Source: Caldilineales bacterium (GTDB lineage Bacteria > Chloroflexota > Anaerolineae > J102). Taken from it: DNA of 64,000 nt. The stretch lies in assembly GCA_019695115.1 (NCBI GenBank), contig JAIBAP010000005.1, forward strand, positions 1 through 64,000. Reading direction: 5' to 3'. Position numbers and translations under genes: made by a program. A model generated the notes under the pieces. The model saw only the letters and a program-made list of their open reading frames with translations. It was not told the DNA's origin and did not search any database. Shown piece after piece: positions 55,567-64,000 of the stretch; position 1 is the first letter of the stretch; every line of letters begins with the position of its first letter.

Positions 55567-56655
55567 TCAGAGCATCGCCATCCGCCCGGCGATGGTGTCC
55601 AGGAGATGGTGGAAGGATTGGGCGAAGGACTTGACGCCCGCCGTCTGTAAAGCGGCCGTCACACTGGCGAAGTCGATGCCGAGCGCGGCGAGGGCGTCGA
55701 TCTGCGCCTGAGCTTCGTCGACGCCAGCATCCACCGTTCGCCCAAGCTGGCCGTGATCGAACGTCGCCTCAACCGTGGCCAGGGGGAGGGTATTGACGGT
55801 GTGCGGGCCGATGAGGTTGTCCACATAGAGCAGATCGGGATAGGCCGGATTCTTGGTGCTGGTGCTGGCCCACAAAGGCCGCTGGTAGCGGGCGCCCCGG
55901 GCGGCCAGCGCCTGCCAGCGCGGCCCCGAAAAGACTTCGCCGAAACGCCGATAGGCCAGTTTGGCGTTGGCGATAGCGATCTTGCCCAGAAGATCGGTGT
56001 TTCCGGCCGCAGCCAGTTGCTTATCGACGACGCCATCGATGCGGCTGACGAAGAACGAGGCCACCGATGCCACCCGGGCCGGGTCGCCGCCCCGGCCGAC
56101 GAAGTCCTCCAGACCCTCGATATAGGCAAAAGCGACGGCGTCGTAGTGCGCCAGCGAGAACATAAGCGTGGCATTGATGTTGATGCCTTCGCCGATCAGG
56201 TCGCGGATGGCGACGACGCCGGCGGGCGTAGCCGGGACTTTGACCATGATGTTGGGCCGGCCCAGCGAGGCCCACAAGCGCTGCGCTTCGGCGACGGTGC
56301 TGGCGGCGTCGTCGGCCAGGTCGGGGTTGACCTCGATGCTGGCCAGGCCATCGGCGCCGCCGCTGGCCTCATAAAGGGGGCGGAGGGCGTCGGCTGCCGC
56401 CCCCACATCCGCCTGCGAAATGGCGTCATAGGCGGCAAAGGCGGTCGCAGCGGTCTGGCGGCGCCGGGTCAGGTCTTGATCGTAGGACGTGCTGCCGCTG
56501 ATGGCCTGGTCGAAGATGGTGGGGTTCGAGGTCAGGCCCCGCAGTCCCTGATCGATCAGCCGCGCCAGTTGGCCGGAGGTCAGCAAGTCGCGGCTAATGT
56601 AGTCCAGCCAGATCGACTGGCCGTAATGGTTGAAAAGGTCGTGAAGTTTGGTCAT
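55567..56655 (-). CDS. tal: transaldolase
   Basis: The 362-residue product moves a three-carbon unit between sugar phosphates in the pentose phosphate pathway. It has the N-terminal family motif GLRGLTSNPTIF and the Schiff-base Lys near residue 138 in NIMVKVPATPAGV, plus INATLMFSLAHY and SFFVSRIDGVVD. The length fits the longer actinobacterial/cyanobacterial-type Tal. The start at 56655 is where homology begins; the upstream extension runs into the repeat-bearing junction. Confidence 0.96.
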   Translation of the reverse strand: MTKLHDLFNHYGQSIWLDYISRDLLTSGQLARLIDQGLRGLTSNPTIFDQAISGSTSYDQDLTRRRQTAATAFAAYDAISQADVGAAADALRPLYEASGGADGLASIEVNPDLADDAASTVAEAQRLWASLGRPNIMVKVPATPAGVVAIRDLIGEGININATLMFSLAHYDAVAFAYIEGLEDFVGRGGDPARVASVASFFVSRIDGVVDKQLAAAGNTDLLGKIAIANAKLAYRRFGEVFSGPRWQALAARGARYQRPLWASTSTKNPAYPDLLYVDNLIGPHTVNTLPLATVEATFDHGQLGRTVDAGVDEAQAQIDALAALGIDFASVTAALQTAGVKSFAQSFHHLLDTIAGRMAML

Positions 56656-56757
56656 GTCCGGGAATCCTGGGTACAGAGCGGTGTGCGTTAGCAGCGAACA
56701 GCAGCTTGATAATGTCTGGCGTGGTCTTGAAACGCCAACCACGAAAGCCGAGAACCC

Positions 56758-56839
56758 TCACGTCTCACGTTTCACGCTTCACGTTTCACGTCTCACGTTT
56801 CACGCTTCACGTCTCACGTTTCACGCTTCACGTCTCACG
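56758..56839. repeat. heptanucleotide tract, TCACGYY family, reaching into the pgl stop codon
   Basis: Eleven 7-nt units (TCACGTC, TCACGTT, TCACGCT) plus TCACG. The final TCA (56835-56837) is the complement of the pgl TGA stop. It fills much of the pgl-tal junction and is related to the tract at 15151-15227. Confidence 0.94.
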
Positions 56840-57584
56840 CCCCCATCGCCTTATCAGCGAACTGTATCGGCGGCGTATCCAGCAGCCAGCGCAGGCGGCC
56901 ACGGGTGGGGCGGACGAGCGCCGCCGGCAGCAGGGGAGGCGACGGCTGGGCGGCGAAGATCTGCGCCAGCGCCGGGGCTTTGTCTGGCCCCGACACCAGA
57001 AAGATGACTTCGGCGGCGCGATTGAGCACCGGCAGGGTGAGGGTGAGGCGATGGTGGGGCGGGTTGGGCGCCCAGGCGGTTGTCACCAGCGCCCGGCGTT
57101 CGTCGAGCGCGGGCGAGCCGGGGAAGAGCGAAGCGGTGTGTCCGTCCGCGCCCATGCCCAACATGATCAGGTCGAAGCGAGGCCGTCCGCGCTTGCCGAG
57201 GCCAAAGACATGGCGCAGTTCGTCCTCATACTGGCGGGCCGCCGCCTCCCTGTCCTCCATCTCGGCGTGTATGCGATGGATGTGTTGCACGGGCAAGCGC
57301 CCCAGCAGGAGGTGATAGGCCACGCCGAAGTTACTTTCGTGGTGGTCGGGCGGCACACAGCGCTCATCCACCCACCAGACATGGCAGTGCGCCCACGGCG
57401 CCTGCGCCTGCCACTCTTCGGTCGCCAGCAGGCGAAACAAGGCCCGTGGGGTCGAGCCGCCCGAAAACGCCAGATGGGCCGCTCCCCGCTTCTCCACTGC
57501 CTGCCGCAGGACCTCGACCAGGCGCTGCGCCGCCGCCACTGCCAATTGGGAGCCTGGATGAACTTCGATTGCTGGGCTGCTCAT
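56835..57584 (-). CDS. pgl: 6-phosphogluconolactonase
   Basis: The 249-residue product hydrolyses the lactone made by G6PD. It has FSGGSTPRALFRLL, WWVDERCVPPDHHESNFG and LGMGADGHTASLFPGS, the signatures of the SOL/DevB family. It heads the pgl-tal-zwf unit. A good promoter ends only about 9 nt upstream, so the mRNA is probably leaderless. The stop codon falls inside the last unit of a heptanucleotide tract. Confidence 0.95.
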   Translation of the reverse strand: MSSPAIEVHPGSQLAVAAAQRLVEVLRQAVEKRGAAHLAFSGGSTPRALFRLLATEEWQAQAPWAHCHVWWVDERCVPPDHHESNFGVAYHLLLGRLPVQHIHRIHAEMEDREAAARQYEDELRHVFGLGKRGRPRFDLIMLGMGADGHTASLFPGSPALDERRALVTTAWAPNPPHHRLTLTLPVLNRAAEVIFLVSGPDKAPALAQIFAAQPSPPLLPAALVRPTRGRLRWLLDTPPIQFADKAMGA

Positions 57585-57592
57585 GGTCCCGG

Positions 57593-57621
57593 ATTGTATC
57601 GCCAGTCCGGGCAGCCGTCAA
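57593..57621 (-). promoter_or_regulatory. sigma70 promoter for pgl-tal-zwf, probably leaderless
   Basis: On the minus strand TTGACG (57621-57616), a 17-nt spacer and TACAAT (57598-57593). Only 8 nt separate the -10 box from the ATG at 57584, so transcription should start at or next to the start codon. Confidence 0.7.
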
Positions 57622-57698
57622 AAGGATGACAGGGGGGCCGGAAGCCGAGGTGCGGCATGCGAGGGTGTTCTTGGGCCGGCCACTGTGCGCCGCCGGAC

Positions 57699-58616
57699 TC
57701 ATACTGCCCACAGATGTTCGGGATAGCAGCCGCGCTCGACCAGCCGTCGAACCGCCGCTTGCACGCGCGGTCTGTCTTCCTGATAGGTGACGCCGAACCA
57801 ATACTCGTCGGTCGGCAGGACTTTGACCCGCGCCACCCGCTCGCGCACCATGTCGCCGGCGATGCTGGGGAGGAGGAATTCGGCCTTGAGGGGGTTGGTC
57901 GCCAGGGCCTGGCGCAAAAAAACCGGGAAGCGCGCCGCCAGATGATCGAAAATGTTGGGGGCGAAGCCCCACATGTTCATCGACACCGGGCTGTTGGCGG
58001 CAAGGGGGACCCAGTCACTGCCGTTTTCGGTGTAGGCGACGCCCTCGGGCCGGCGTTCGATGCGCAGGCGCTCGTTCAGGTCGATGAGGTAGCCATCCTC
58101 GCCCACCTGGCAGACCCCGCGCGCCACATGTCCGTGCTCGGAGAGGGTGTTGGCAAGGACGTAGCCCACCAGGGCATAGTCATTTGGGGTTGCTGGCGTC
58201 TGGCGGAGGAAGGCGGCCAGCGACTGGAAGGCGCCGGCGCCATAGAAATCGTCGGCGTTGATCACCGCCAGCGGCCCGGCGACCGCCTCGCGGCAACAGA
58301 GGACGGCGTGACCTGTTCCCCATGGCTTGGTTCGCCCGGCCGGCAGATCGAAACCCGCCGGCAGTTCCGTCGCCTCCTGAAAGACATAGGCGACATCGAC
58401 CTGCCGCTCGATCCGCCGCCCCACCCGCTCCCGAAAGATGGCCTCGATATCGCGGCGGATGATGAAAACGACCTTGCCAAAGCCGGCCCGCCGGGCATCG
58501 AAAACCGAGTAGTCGATGATGATCTCATCGTTCGGGCCGACCGGATCGACCTGTTTGAGTCCACCATAGCGGCTGCCGATGCCGGCGGCCATGATGACCA
58601 ATGTTGGATCAGCCAT
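57699..58616 (-). CDS. sugar nucleotidyltransferase (NTP_transferase family)
   Basis: The 305-residue product begins with the nucleotide-binding MAAGIGSRYGGLKQVDPVGP, a variant of the G-x-G-x-R...K motif of sugar-1-phosphate nucleotidylyltransferases. It later has GTGHAVLCC (base contact) and INADDFYG (metal-binding Asp). It activates a sugar phosphate by joining it to an NMP; the sugar is unknown. The ATG at 58616 is preferred over the in-frame start at 58649 because AAGGAG lies just before it and the Rossmann strand starts directly. Confidence 0.88.
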   Translation of the reverse strand: MADPTLVIMAAGIGSRYGGLKQVDPVGPNDEIIIDYSVFDARRAGFGKVVFIIRRDIEAIFRERVGRRIERQVDVAYVFQEATELPAGFDLPAGRTKPWGTGHAVLCCREAVAGPLAVINADDFYGAGAFQSLAAFLRQTPATPNDYALVGYVLANTLSEHGHVARGVCQVGEDGYLIDLNERLRIERRPEGVAYTENGSDWVPLAANSPVSMNMWGFAPNIFDHLAARFPVFLRQALATNPLKAEFLLPSIAGDMVRERVARVKVLPTDEYWFGVTYQEDRPRVQAAVRRLVERGCYPEHLWAV

Positions 58617-58689
58617 GACTCCTTCCAAAGGGCGGCGGTGTACGCCCATAAGATAGCCGAAGCCCCAGGCGAGTGGCCTGGGGCCGGTG

Positions 58690-58765
58690 TGGCGCCCCCA
58701 ACGGGCTTCGAACCCGTGTCTTCAGCTTGAAAGGCTGACATCCTGGTCCACTAGACGATGGGGGC
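58690..58765 (-). tRNA. tRNA-Glu (anticodon TTC)
   Basis: Read on the minus strand, a 7-bp acceptor stem (GCCCCCA with TGGGGGC), a D-arm with GTCTAGTGGACCAGGAT, an anticodon stem-loop TCAGC-CTTTCAA-GCTGA with TTC at positions 34-36, and a T-arm with GGTTCGAAGCC form a full cloverleaf of 76 nt. The CCA end is encoded (58692-58690). Confidence 0.96.
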
Positions 58766-58790
58766 GCAAGAGGACACGAAAGCGAAGGGG

Positions 58791-58820
58791 ATTCTAGCAG
58801 AGGGTAGGGGAAAAGGGCAA
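58791..58820 (-). promoter_or_regulatory. promoter of the tRNA-Glu gene
   Basis: On the minus strand TTGCCC (58820-58815), an 18-nt spacer and TAGAAT (58796-58791), 25 nt upstream of the tRNA 5' end. Confidence 0.6.
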
Positions 58821-58906
58821 GACGGAGCAACGACAACGAGAGGAGGACGAAGGTGGCCGGCGACGCCATCCCCCGGTCGCCCTCAACCGGGGGATGGCGC
58901 TTCCTG

Positions 58907-60847
58907 TCAACGCTGGAGGATGCCGGGCAGGTCGGCCGGCGCCTCGGGTTTGGGCAGGGCCGGCGCGGGTTCGCCCTCGGCCTCGTCGATGGCGTCGATG
59001 GCATCGCTGCCGGAGCATTGGCTGCCGCCGGTGATGGCAACGTCATCGACGAAGAAGTTGCTGATCAGCGAGTAGTCAGAGACGACCTGGAACATCAGCC
59101 GGATCGTCTTGCCGGCATAGTTGCTGAGGTCGAACGAACGCTTGACCCAGCCGTTGGTGACCTTGCTGTAGCAGAGGTCGTACTTTCTGAGCGTCTTGGT
59201 GACGCCGTTGGCTGTCACCTTCACATAGCCGGAGTCGTAGCCGCAGAAGTCCTGCGACTCCAGCCGCTGCCAGAAGGTGAGGACGGCCGTTTGGCCCGCC
59301 GGCAGGGCAATGCTGTTCTGGAAGACGCGCGAGTCCTCATTGTCGCCACCACCCAACCAGACGGCGTAGTTGCCGCCGTGCGGGTTCAGGCTGGCGCCGC
59401 AGGTGGCCGTGTTGCAGATCAGGGTGTAGCCGTGGGTCGAAGTCTGTGACCAGTTCTGCGCGCCGGCCTCGTAGTCGCCGTTGAGCACGCGGTTGGTGCA
59501 CGAGCCGGGTACGGGGGTGGGGGTGAGCGTGGGGGTGCGGGTGGGTGTGGGCGATGGCCCCGGCGTGCGGGTGGGCGTGGGGGTGGGGGTGGGCCCGTCC
59601 AGCCCGGTGGTGTACAGCAGGCGGTTGGGCGAGCCGGAGCCAACGTTGCTCAGCTTGTTCGTGCTGGCGTTGTTGATCAGGGCGTTGGCAACCGCAGCGG
59701 GCGAAGCCGAGGGGTTGGCGGCCCGATAGAGCGCCGCCGCCCCAGCCACGTGCGGCGAAGCCATCGAGGTGCCGCTCCAGGTGTCGGTGGCGGTGTTGCT
59801 GGTGTTCACGGCCGAGGTGATGTTCTGGCCGGGGGCGAAGATGTCCAGGCAGGTGCCATAGTTCGAGAACGAAGCGCGAGCGTCGGCGCTGGTGCTAGCG
59901 CCCACGGTCAGGGCCTCGGGAGCGCGAGCAGGAGAGCCGTTGCAGGCGTTGGTGTTCTCGTTCCCAGCCGCCACCACGTGCACCACGCCAGCGTTGACCG
60001 AATTGTGCACGGCGGTGTCCAACGCCGAGGAAGCGCCGCCGCCCAGGCTCATATTGGCCACGGCTGGGTCGATGTGGTTGGCCGTCACCCAGTCGATGCC
60101 GGCGATGACGCCGGAGGTGCTGCCCGAGCCGCCACAATCGAGGACGCGCACGGGGTGCAAGGTCACACCCTTGGCCACGCCCCAGGTCGTCCCGCCCACG
60201 GTGCCCGAAACGTGCGTACCGTGTCCGTGGCAGTCATTTGTGCCATTGCCATCGGCAATAGCGGTATAGCCATTCCCAATCCGGCCGGTGAATTCGACAT
60301 GGGTGGCGCGGATGCCGGTGTCGATGATATAGACATGCACCCCGGCGCCATTGTTGGCATAGGTGTAGCGGTTGTCGAGCGGCAGATTGCGCTGATCGAT
60401 GCGGTCCAGGCCCCAGGTGGCCGGCGTCTGTGTGGTGACGATGCCCACTTCCCGATCCGGTTCGACGTAGCTCACCAAAGGATTGGCCGCAACCGCCGCC
60501 ACCGCTTCAGGCGAGAGGGTGGCGGCGAAGCCCTGGAGGGCGGCCTCGTAGGTGTAGTGCAGTTCGCCGCCCGCTGCGGCCACCATCTGCTGGGCCAAGG
60601 CAGCTGTGCCGGGGCCTGCTGCCTGCGCCTGGGCCGAGAACAGGGCCGCCTCATCGAAGACGACGATGTAGCGGTCGGGCAGGGGCAGAGGAGAGGGAGC
60701 GAGGTTGAAATCCGGCGGGGCGTCCGGGGTGACGCCGTCATCTGCCTGCACCGCCGCACGCGCCCATCCCAGTGCCGCCAGCGCCAGAAACAGAAAGACG
60801 AATAGGGTGATGACCTGCCGCCGCTTTGACCTGCGATTGGGGTTCAT
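58907..60847 (-). CDS. secreted subtilisin-like serine protease (S8, proteinase K branch)
   Basis: The 646-residue preproprotein has a signal segment ([20 protein letters not shown]), an I9 propeptide ([12 protein letters not shown]) and an S8A catalytic domain: Asp176 in YIIDTGI, His near 211 in GHGTHVSG and Ser near 360 in GTSMASPH. A Thr/Pro linker and a C-terminal jelly-roll-like domain ([33 protein letters not shown]) follow, ending ADLPGILQR. It acts outside the cell after self-cleavage of the propeptide. AGGAGG stands 5 nt before the ATG at 60847, which rules out the longer start at 60949. Confidence 0.95.
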   Translation of the reverse strand: MNPNRRSKRRQVITLFVFLFLALAALGWARAAVQADDGVTPDAPPDFNLAPSPLPLPDRYIVVFDEAALFSAQAQAAGPGTAALAQQMVAAAGGELHYTYEAALQGFAATLSPEAVAAVAANPLVSYVEPDREVGIVTTQTPATWGLDRIDQRNLPLDNRYTYANNGAGVHVYIIDTGIRATHVEFTGRIGNGYTAIADGNGTNDCHGHGTHVSGTVGGTTWGVAKGVTLHPVRVLDCGGSGSTSGVIAGIDWVTANHIDPAVANMSLGGGASSALDTAVHNSVNAGVVHVVAAGNENTNACNGSPARAPEALTVGASTSADARASFSNYGTCLDIFAPGQNITSAVNTSNTATDTWSGTSMASPHVAGAAALYRAANPSASPAAVANALINNASTNKLSNVGSGSPNRLLYTTGLDGPTPTPTPTRTPGPSPTPTRTPTLTPTPVPGSCTNRVLNGDYEAGAQNWSQTSTHGYTLICNTATCGASLNPHGGNYAVWLGGGDNEDSRVFQNSIALPAGQTAVLTFWQRLESQDFCGYDSGYVKVTANGVTKTLRKYDLCYSKVTNGWVKRSFDLSNYAGKTIRLMFQVVSDYSLISNFFVDDVAITGGSQCSGSDAIDAIDEAEGEPAPALPKPEAPADLPGILQR

Positions 60848-60920
60848 GTACGCCTCCTGAAAGACCCATGTGGGGAAAAGGTAACGATGCCAGCGCACGG
60901 GAGCACGCTTCATCTGGCTC

Positions 60921-60949
60921 ATTGTCGCGCCGCCTGGCGATGGCGTCAA
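60921..60949 (-). promoter_or_regulatory. promoter of the subtilisin gene
   Basis: On the minus strand TTGACG (60949-60944), a 17-nt spacer and GACAAT (60926-60921), giving a leader of about 65 nt. Confidence 0.6.
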
Positions 60950-60973
60950 TATCCGATCCGAAACCGGGTGGGG

Positions 60974-61002
60974 TTGCCTTTCGGCGCCCGTTGTCGTATG
61001 AT
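60974..61002 (+). promoter_or_regulatory. promoter of the lipase-like gene
   Basis: TTGCCT (60974-60979), a 17-nt spacer and TATGAT (60997-61002), 55 nt upstream of the ATG at 61058. The subtilisin promoter faces the other way 24 nt off. Confidence 0.6.
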
Positions 61003-61057
61003 CTTGCCCGGCGTGGTTCTCACCTCGCCCAAACTCCTACCAGCTCTGGAGGTTCTC

Positions 61058-62515
61058 ATGCCGAACGCCGTCCCCCCGCACTTCATCGTCATCGTGCCCG
61101 GCTATATGGGCAGCAAACTGCGCGACCCGCAGGAGAGCGACCCCAACAAGCTGGTCTGGATCGATTTCCAGTCCATCCCGGCCAACCCACTGCGTTGGGA
61201 CGACTGGCTGAACGACTTGTTCGCCAAGCTGACCTATCCCTATCCCCTGGCGCCGGCCGGCGTCGTCGAAGAGTTGCTGGTCGTGTTGCCGTGGGCCAAG
61301 ATGGAACACTACGGCCGGCTGCTCAAATTCCTGGCCGGGCTGGGCTATCGCACCGATCCCGTCCGCTACAACGAGACCGAGCGGGATGTCTACACCTTCA
61401 GCTACGACTGGCGACAGGATAACCGTATCTCGGCCCGGCAACTGGCCGAGGCCGTGGAACGCTGGTCGCACTATCACCCCGGCGCCAAAGCCTGGCTCAT
61501 CGGCCATAGCAACGGCGGCATCGTCTCGCGCTGGTATATCGAGAAAGAGGGGGGCAAGGATCGGGTCGGGCGCAATTTCCTCATGGCCTCCCCGCTCGAC
61601 GGCGCGCCCAAGGCCATCGGCATGATCACCAAAGGGTTGGAGATGATGTTCCGTCGCGGGTTCAACGCCTTTGGCCTCAAGGAACGCAGCATCGACCTGG
61701 TGCGCAGCTTTCCCTCGCTCTACAACCTTGTGCCCATGCGCCACCCCTTCCTCACCGATGGCGCCGGGCAGACGATCGATCCTTATGTCAATCTCGATTA
61801 TCTGGCCAACGAGGAGCAGCGCCAGATGATGGCGGACGCCAAACGCTTCAACGAAGATCTGGGGACGACTTACAGCGTCGAAACGCTTTGTTTCTTCGGG
61901 CGCAAGGTCGAGACGACCACCGGCGGCGTCGTCCGCCTGGGGCCGGGCGGAAAGTGGGAGGACATCGAATGGGTGCGGACGACGGCCGGGGATGGGACGG
62001 TGCCCGAGTTCAGCGCCCTCCACCCGGGCGCCCACGAGAAATTCCCCTTCATCGCCACCCACGGCGATATCTACGTCGTTCCGCCCGTGCAGGAGTTCCT
62101 GCAATGGGAACTGCGCGACCGCTACCTGGGCGGCAGCCGCGCCAGCCTGACCACCTCCAGCTACCAGATCATCTTCGAGCCGGACAAGGATGTGTACGAT
62201 CCGGGCGAGAGCATCGGCTTGTGGACGACCATTCACACGGTCGCCGATGGGAAGCCGGTTTCACGGGCTTCGATCACGGCCAAACTGGTCTGGCGGCAAG
62301 CCCTGCCTGGCCTGGATGAACCGGGCCGAACCCCGGCCGTGCTCGAAATCGACCTGCGCGAGCGCCCCGACCAGCCCGGCCGCTACGAAGGCGTCCTGGC
62401 GGCTCCACAGCAAGAAGGCTACTACCAGATCAAGGCCAGCATCGCCATCCCGGGGCAGCGCAGCCTGGGGCTGGAGGAGTTGGTCGCGGTCGAGGGGATG
62501 CCGGCAATCAACTGA
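61058..62515 (+). CDS. alpha/beta-hydrolase (LCAT/lipase-like) with C-terminal beta domain
   Basis: The 485-residue protein starts with FIVIVPGYMGSKL (oxyanion strand-turn typical of LCAT and PGAP1-like lipases). It then has VYTFSYDWRQD and the nucleophile elbow IGHSNGGIVSRWY (Ser in GHSNG); Asp and His partners are likely in AGDGTVPEFSAL and the following His-containing loop. The last about 120 residues (YDPGESIGLWTTIHT, ASITAKLVWR) look like a macroglobulin MG2-like or Ig-like beta domain. No signal peptide is evident. It probably acts on acyl esters. The start at 61058 has GGAGG 5 nt upstream. Confidence 0.87.
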   Translation: MPNAVPPHFIVIVPGYMGSKLRDPQESDPNKLVWIDFQSIPANPLRWDDWLNDLFAKLTYPYPLAPAGVVEELLVVLPWAKMEHYGRLLKFLAGLGYRTDPVRYNETERDVYTFSYDWRQDNRISARQLAEAVERWSHYHPGAKAWLIGHSNGGIVSRWYIEKEGGKDRVGRNFLMASPLDGAPKAIGMITKGLEMMFRRGFNAFGLKERSIDLVRSFPSLYNLVPMRHPFLTDGAGQTIDPYVNLDYLANEEQRQMMADAKRFNEDLGTTYSVETLCFFGRKVETTTGGVVRLGPGGKWEDIEWVRTTAGDGTVPEFSALHPGAHEKFPFIATHGDIYVVPPVQEFLQWELRDRYLGGSRASLTTSSYQIIFEPDKDVYDPGESIGLWTTIHTVADGKPVSRASITAKLVWRQALPGLDEPGRTPAVLEIDLRERPDQPGRYEGVLAAPQQEGYYQIKASIAIPGQRSLGLEELVAVEGMPAIN

Positions 62516-62600
62516 GGCCAGCCGGCGTTGGCAACACGGCGCCGATCCGGGAGGGACGAAGGGCGGGCCAGTTGGCCGGGTGGAACGCGACTCGAAATCG

Positions 62601-64000
62601 TTATGATGCCAGTTCCGCTTCCCACCCGGCGATGTTGCGCGTCGTCGTATCGAAATTGATGCCAACAAGCATCACGCGCCTGCCGCCGGTACGATAACGT
62701 TCGGCGTATCCTCTCGCCCGAATTTGTTCCAACCCGGCCGTCGCACTCTGATTGCACTTGAATTCGAACACAAAGACCTTGTCGCTGAATTCCACCGTCA
62801 AGTCGATGCGACCGCGGTTCGTGAGCAATTCACTACTGGCATCCGCTCCCGACGTTGACAACATCAGATAGAAGATCGTGTGAAAATAGGCTTCGCTCTG
62901 TGCGGCGCTCAGGCTGTAGGGTATCGAGGCGAAAACGGCTTGCATCGTGGTGAAGAATGCCTCCATGTCCTCGTTCCGCAGATGTTGCGCTAATTGCAGC
63001 ACCATTGATCGGCTCTGCTCCTCGACTCCCTGCTCGGGTGCAAACAGAAGTGATTTCAGAAAGGAGACTTTGACTTCCTGGTTGGGATAGTCGAGGCGAT
63101 AGATGCCGTTAGAGACATCGCCGATCGTCAGATAACCGGTCTGGAATAGCAGCGCCTCAAGCCGCAGATTGTCGATCTCGAACGTGGAGAAGGCTGAGGG
63201 ATCGACTTCTAACCCCTCGATGGCAGTAAGATCCCAACGTCCCTGACGCAAAAGATTGATCAAGAAGGTGGGTGTGCCGGAGGCGAACCAGTAGTTGCCG
63301 AATTTGCGTTCGCTCAGGGCATTGAGCACCGAAAACGGGTTGTAGACCCGCACATCGCGCTCGGAAAAACGGTAGCCGTTGTATTGCAGCTCCAGGCCGG
63401 CTCTTACTTCTGCTGGCGTCCAGCCCAGATGATCGGCAAAGGCGTCCATGTCAGTAGAAAAAGACCGCTCGATTTCCTCCTGCGTGTAACCCAGCATGTC
63501 GGCATAGGCATCGTTCATGCTCAGGTCTTGAAGATTATTCAGCTCGGAGAAGATGGAAACGCGGCTGAAGCGAGAAACACCGGCCAGAAGGACGAAACGC
63601 AGGGCAGGCGAGACGGTCCCCCCCTTCAGCACGGCGAAGAAGTTGCGCAGAATGTCGCGATGGCTGCGAGCGATGGCAAGACCGTCTTCGCCTTTGCCGA
63701 GGTGGTCGATCAGGGGCTTGTCGTATTCATCGATAAGCACCACCACCGGCTGGCGCGTCCGCTGATGGAGCGCCAGGATGAGTTCTGTAAAACCGGTCAC
63801 AATCCCGGACGCATCGATCTGCACCCGGTGTTGGCGGGCAATCCTCCGCAGACTGAAGGCAAGCCCACGCTCCAGGTTTGGCGGTGAGTCATGCTCGATC
63901 TCGTTGAAGTCGAGGAGAATGACCGGATGACTCTGCCAATCCCACTCCCCCTGTTCGGCAATCCAAAGCCCCTCGAATAGCTCTCGACGCCCCTCGAACA
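62601..64000 (-). CDS. AAA-ATPase-like/PD-(D/E)XK nuclease family protein, N-terminus outside window
   Basis: The frame stays open to the right edge, so the N-terminus with its Walker A is missing. Visible parts: FEGLWIAEQGEWDW and PVILLDFNEI at the edge, a Walker B (VVLIDEYDKPLID), LLAGVSRFSRVSIFSELNNL, and at the C-terminus a PD-(D/E)XK-like nuclease fold (RGRIDLTVEFSDKVFVFEFK). This two-domain family (AAA-ATPase-like plus DUF1703) is widespread and often multi-copy. It is suspected to be a mobile or defence-related nuclease, but its biological role is unknown. Base composition is less GC-rich than its neighbours, which fits recent arrival. It converges with the lipase-like gene. Confidence 0.9.
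   Translation of the reverse strand, partial: FEGRRELFEGLWIAEQGEWDWQSHPVILLDFNEIEHDSPPNLERGLAFSLRRIARQHRVQIDASGIVTGFTELILALHQRTRQPVVVLIDEYDKPLIDHLGKGEDGLAIARSHRDILRNFFAVLKGGTVSPALRFVLLAGVSRFSRVSIFSELNNLQDLSMNDAYADMLGYTQEEIERSFSTDMDAFADHLGWTPAEVRAGLELQYNGYRFSERDVRVYNPFSVLNALSERKFGNYWFASGTPTFLINLLRQGRWDLTAIEGLEVDPSAFSTFEIDNLRLEALLFQTGYLTIGDVSNGIYRLDYPNQEVKVSFLKSLLFAPEQGVEEQSRSMVLQLAQHLRNEDMEAFFTTMQAVFASIPYSLSAAQSEAYFHTIFYLMLSTSGADASSELLTNRGRIDLTVEFSDKVFVFEFKCNQSATAGLEQIRARGYAERYRTGGRRVMLVGINFDTTTRNIAGWEAELAS

Overview
The window is GC-rich bacterial chromosome and most likely belongs to the phylum Chloroflexota (Caldilineae/Anaerolineae-like). The clues are large secreted proteins with Thr/Pro-rich linkers, a recurring LPL-type C-terminal motif, a MalT-like LuxR regulator, a cyclase/NB-ARC/TPR regulator, a Thermus-style nitrate reductase cluster with a diheme cytochrome c, and paired serine hydrolases. 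The assignment is inferred from gene content and style; no rRNA gene is present.

Layout. 1-0.7 kb: 3' part of a gene for a Met-rich repeat protein. 0.9-4 kb: a small monooxygenase-like protein and a 911-residue LuxR/MalT-type activator, closed by a strong terminator. 4.2-10.8 kb (+): a lipoprotein, two beta-lactamase-fold serine hydrolases (the first with a one-base frameshift), a CPBP membrane protease, a small conserved protein and an MFS exporter. 22.5-10.8 kb (-): nitrate respiration operon running pseudo-receiver, diheme cytochrome c, narG, narH, narJ, narI, FmdE-like protein and cyclase/ATPase/TPR regulator. 26.4-22.8 kb (-): heterodimeric ABC exporter. 44.2-27 kb (-): a metzincin-type secreted protease, a small surface protein, a beta-helix/SGNH protein, a NarX/NarL-like two-component system and a 2400-residue secreted repeat protein. 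48.4-44.4 kb (-): MBL hydrolase, J-domain protein, DsrE-family protein, nucleoside phosphorylase and an SQR-like flavoprotein. 48.6-53.9 kb (+): Gfo/Idh oxidoreductase, kynurenine formamidase, kynureninase, MFS carrier and class II aldolase. 58.6-54 kb (-): nucleotidyltransferase, then pgl-tal-zwf (oxidative pentose phosphate pathway). After that come a tRNA-Glu, a subtilisin, a lipase-like hydrolase and an AAA/PD-(D/E)XK protein cut by the right edge.

How the parts connect. NarGHI reduces nitrate with quinol electrons, NarJ inserts the cofactor and the cytochrome may extend the chain. The NarX/NarL-like pair 12 kb away is a plausible regulator, although it sits inside the surface-protein cluster.

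The most interesting observations are these. (1) The DsrE-family gene has an in-frame TGA exactly where the family has the first Cys of a CxxC motif, followed by a compact hairpin: a candidate selenoprotein next to an SQR-like flavoprotein. (2) Degenerate heptanucleotide tracts fill gene junctions, and in three cases the stop codon of the preceding gene lies in the last repeat unit. (3) A hairpin-forming palindrome occurs at both ends of one regulator gene, with a compensatory base-pair change. (4) An LPL-type motif recurs at the C-termini of the secreted proteins.
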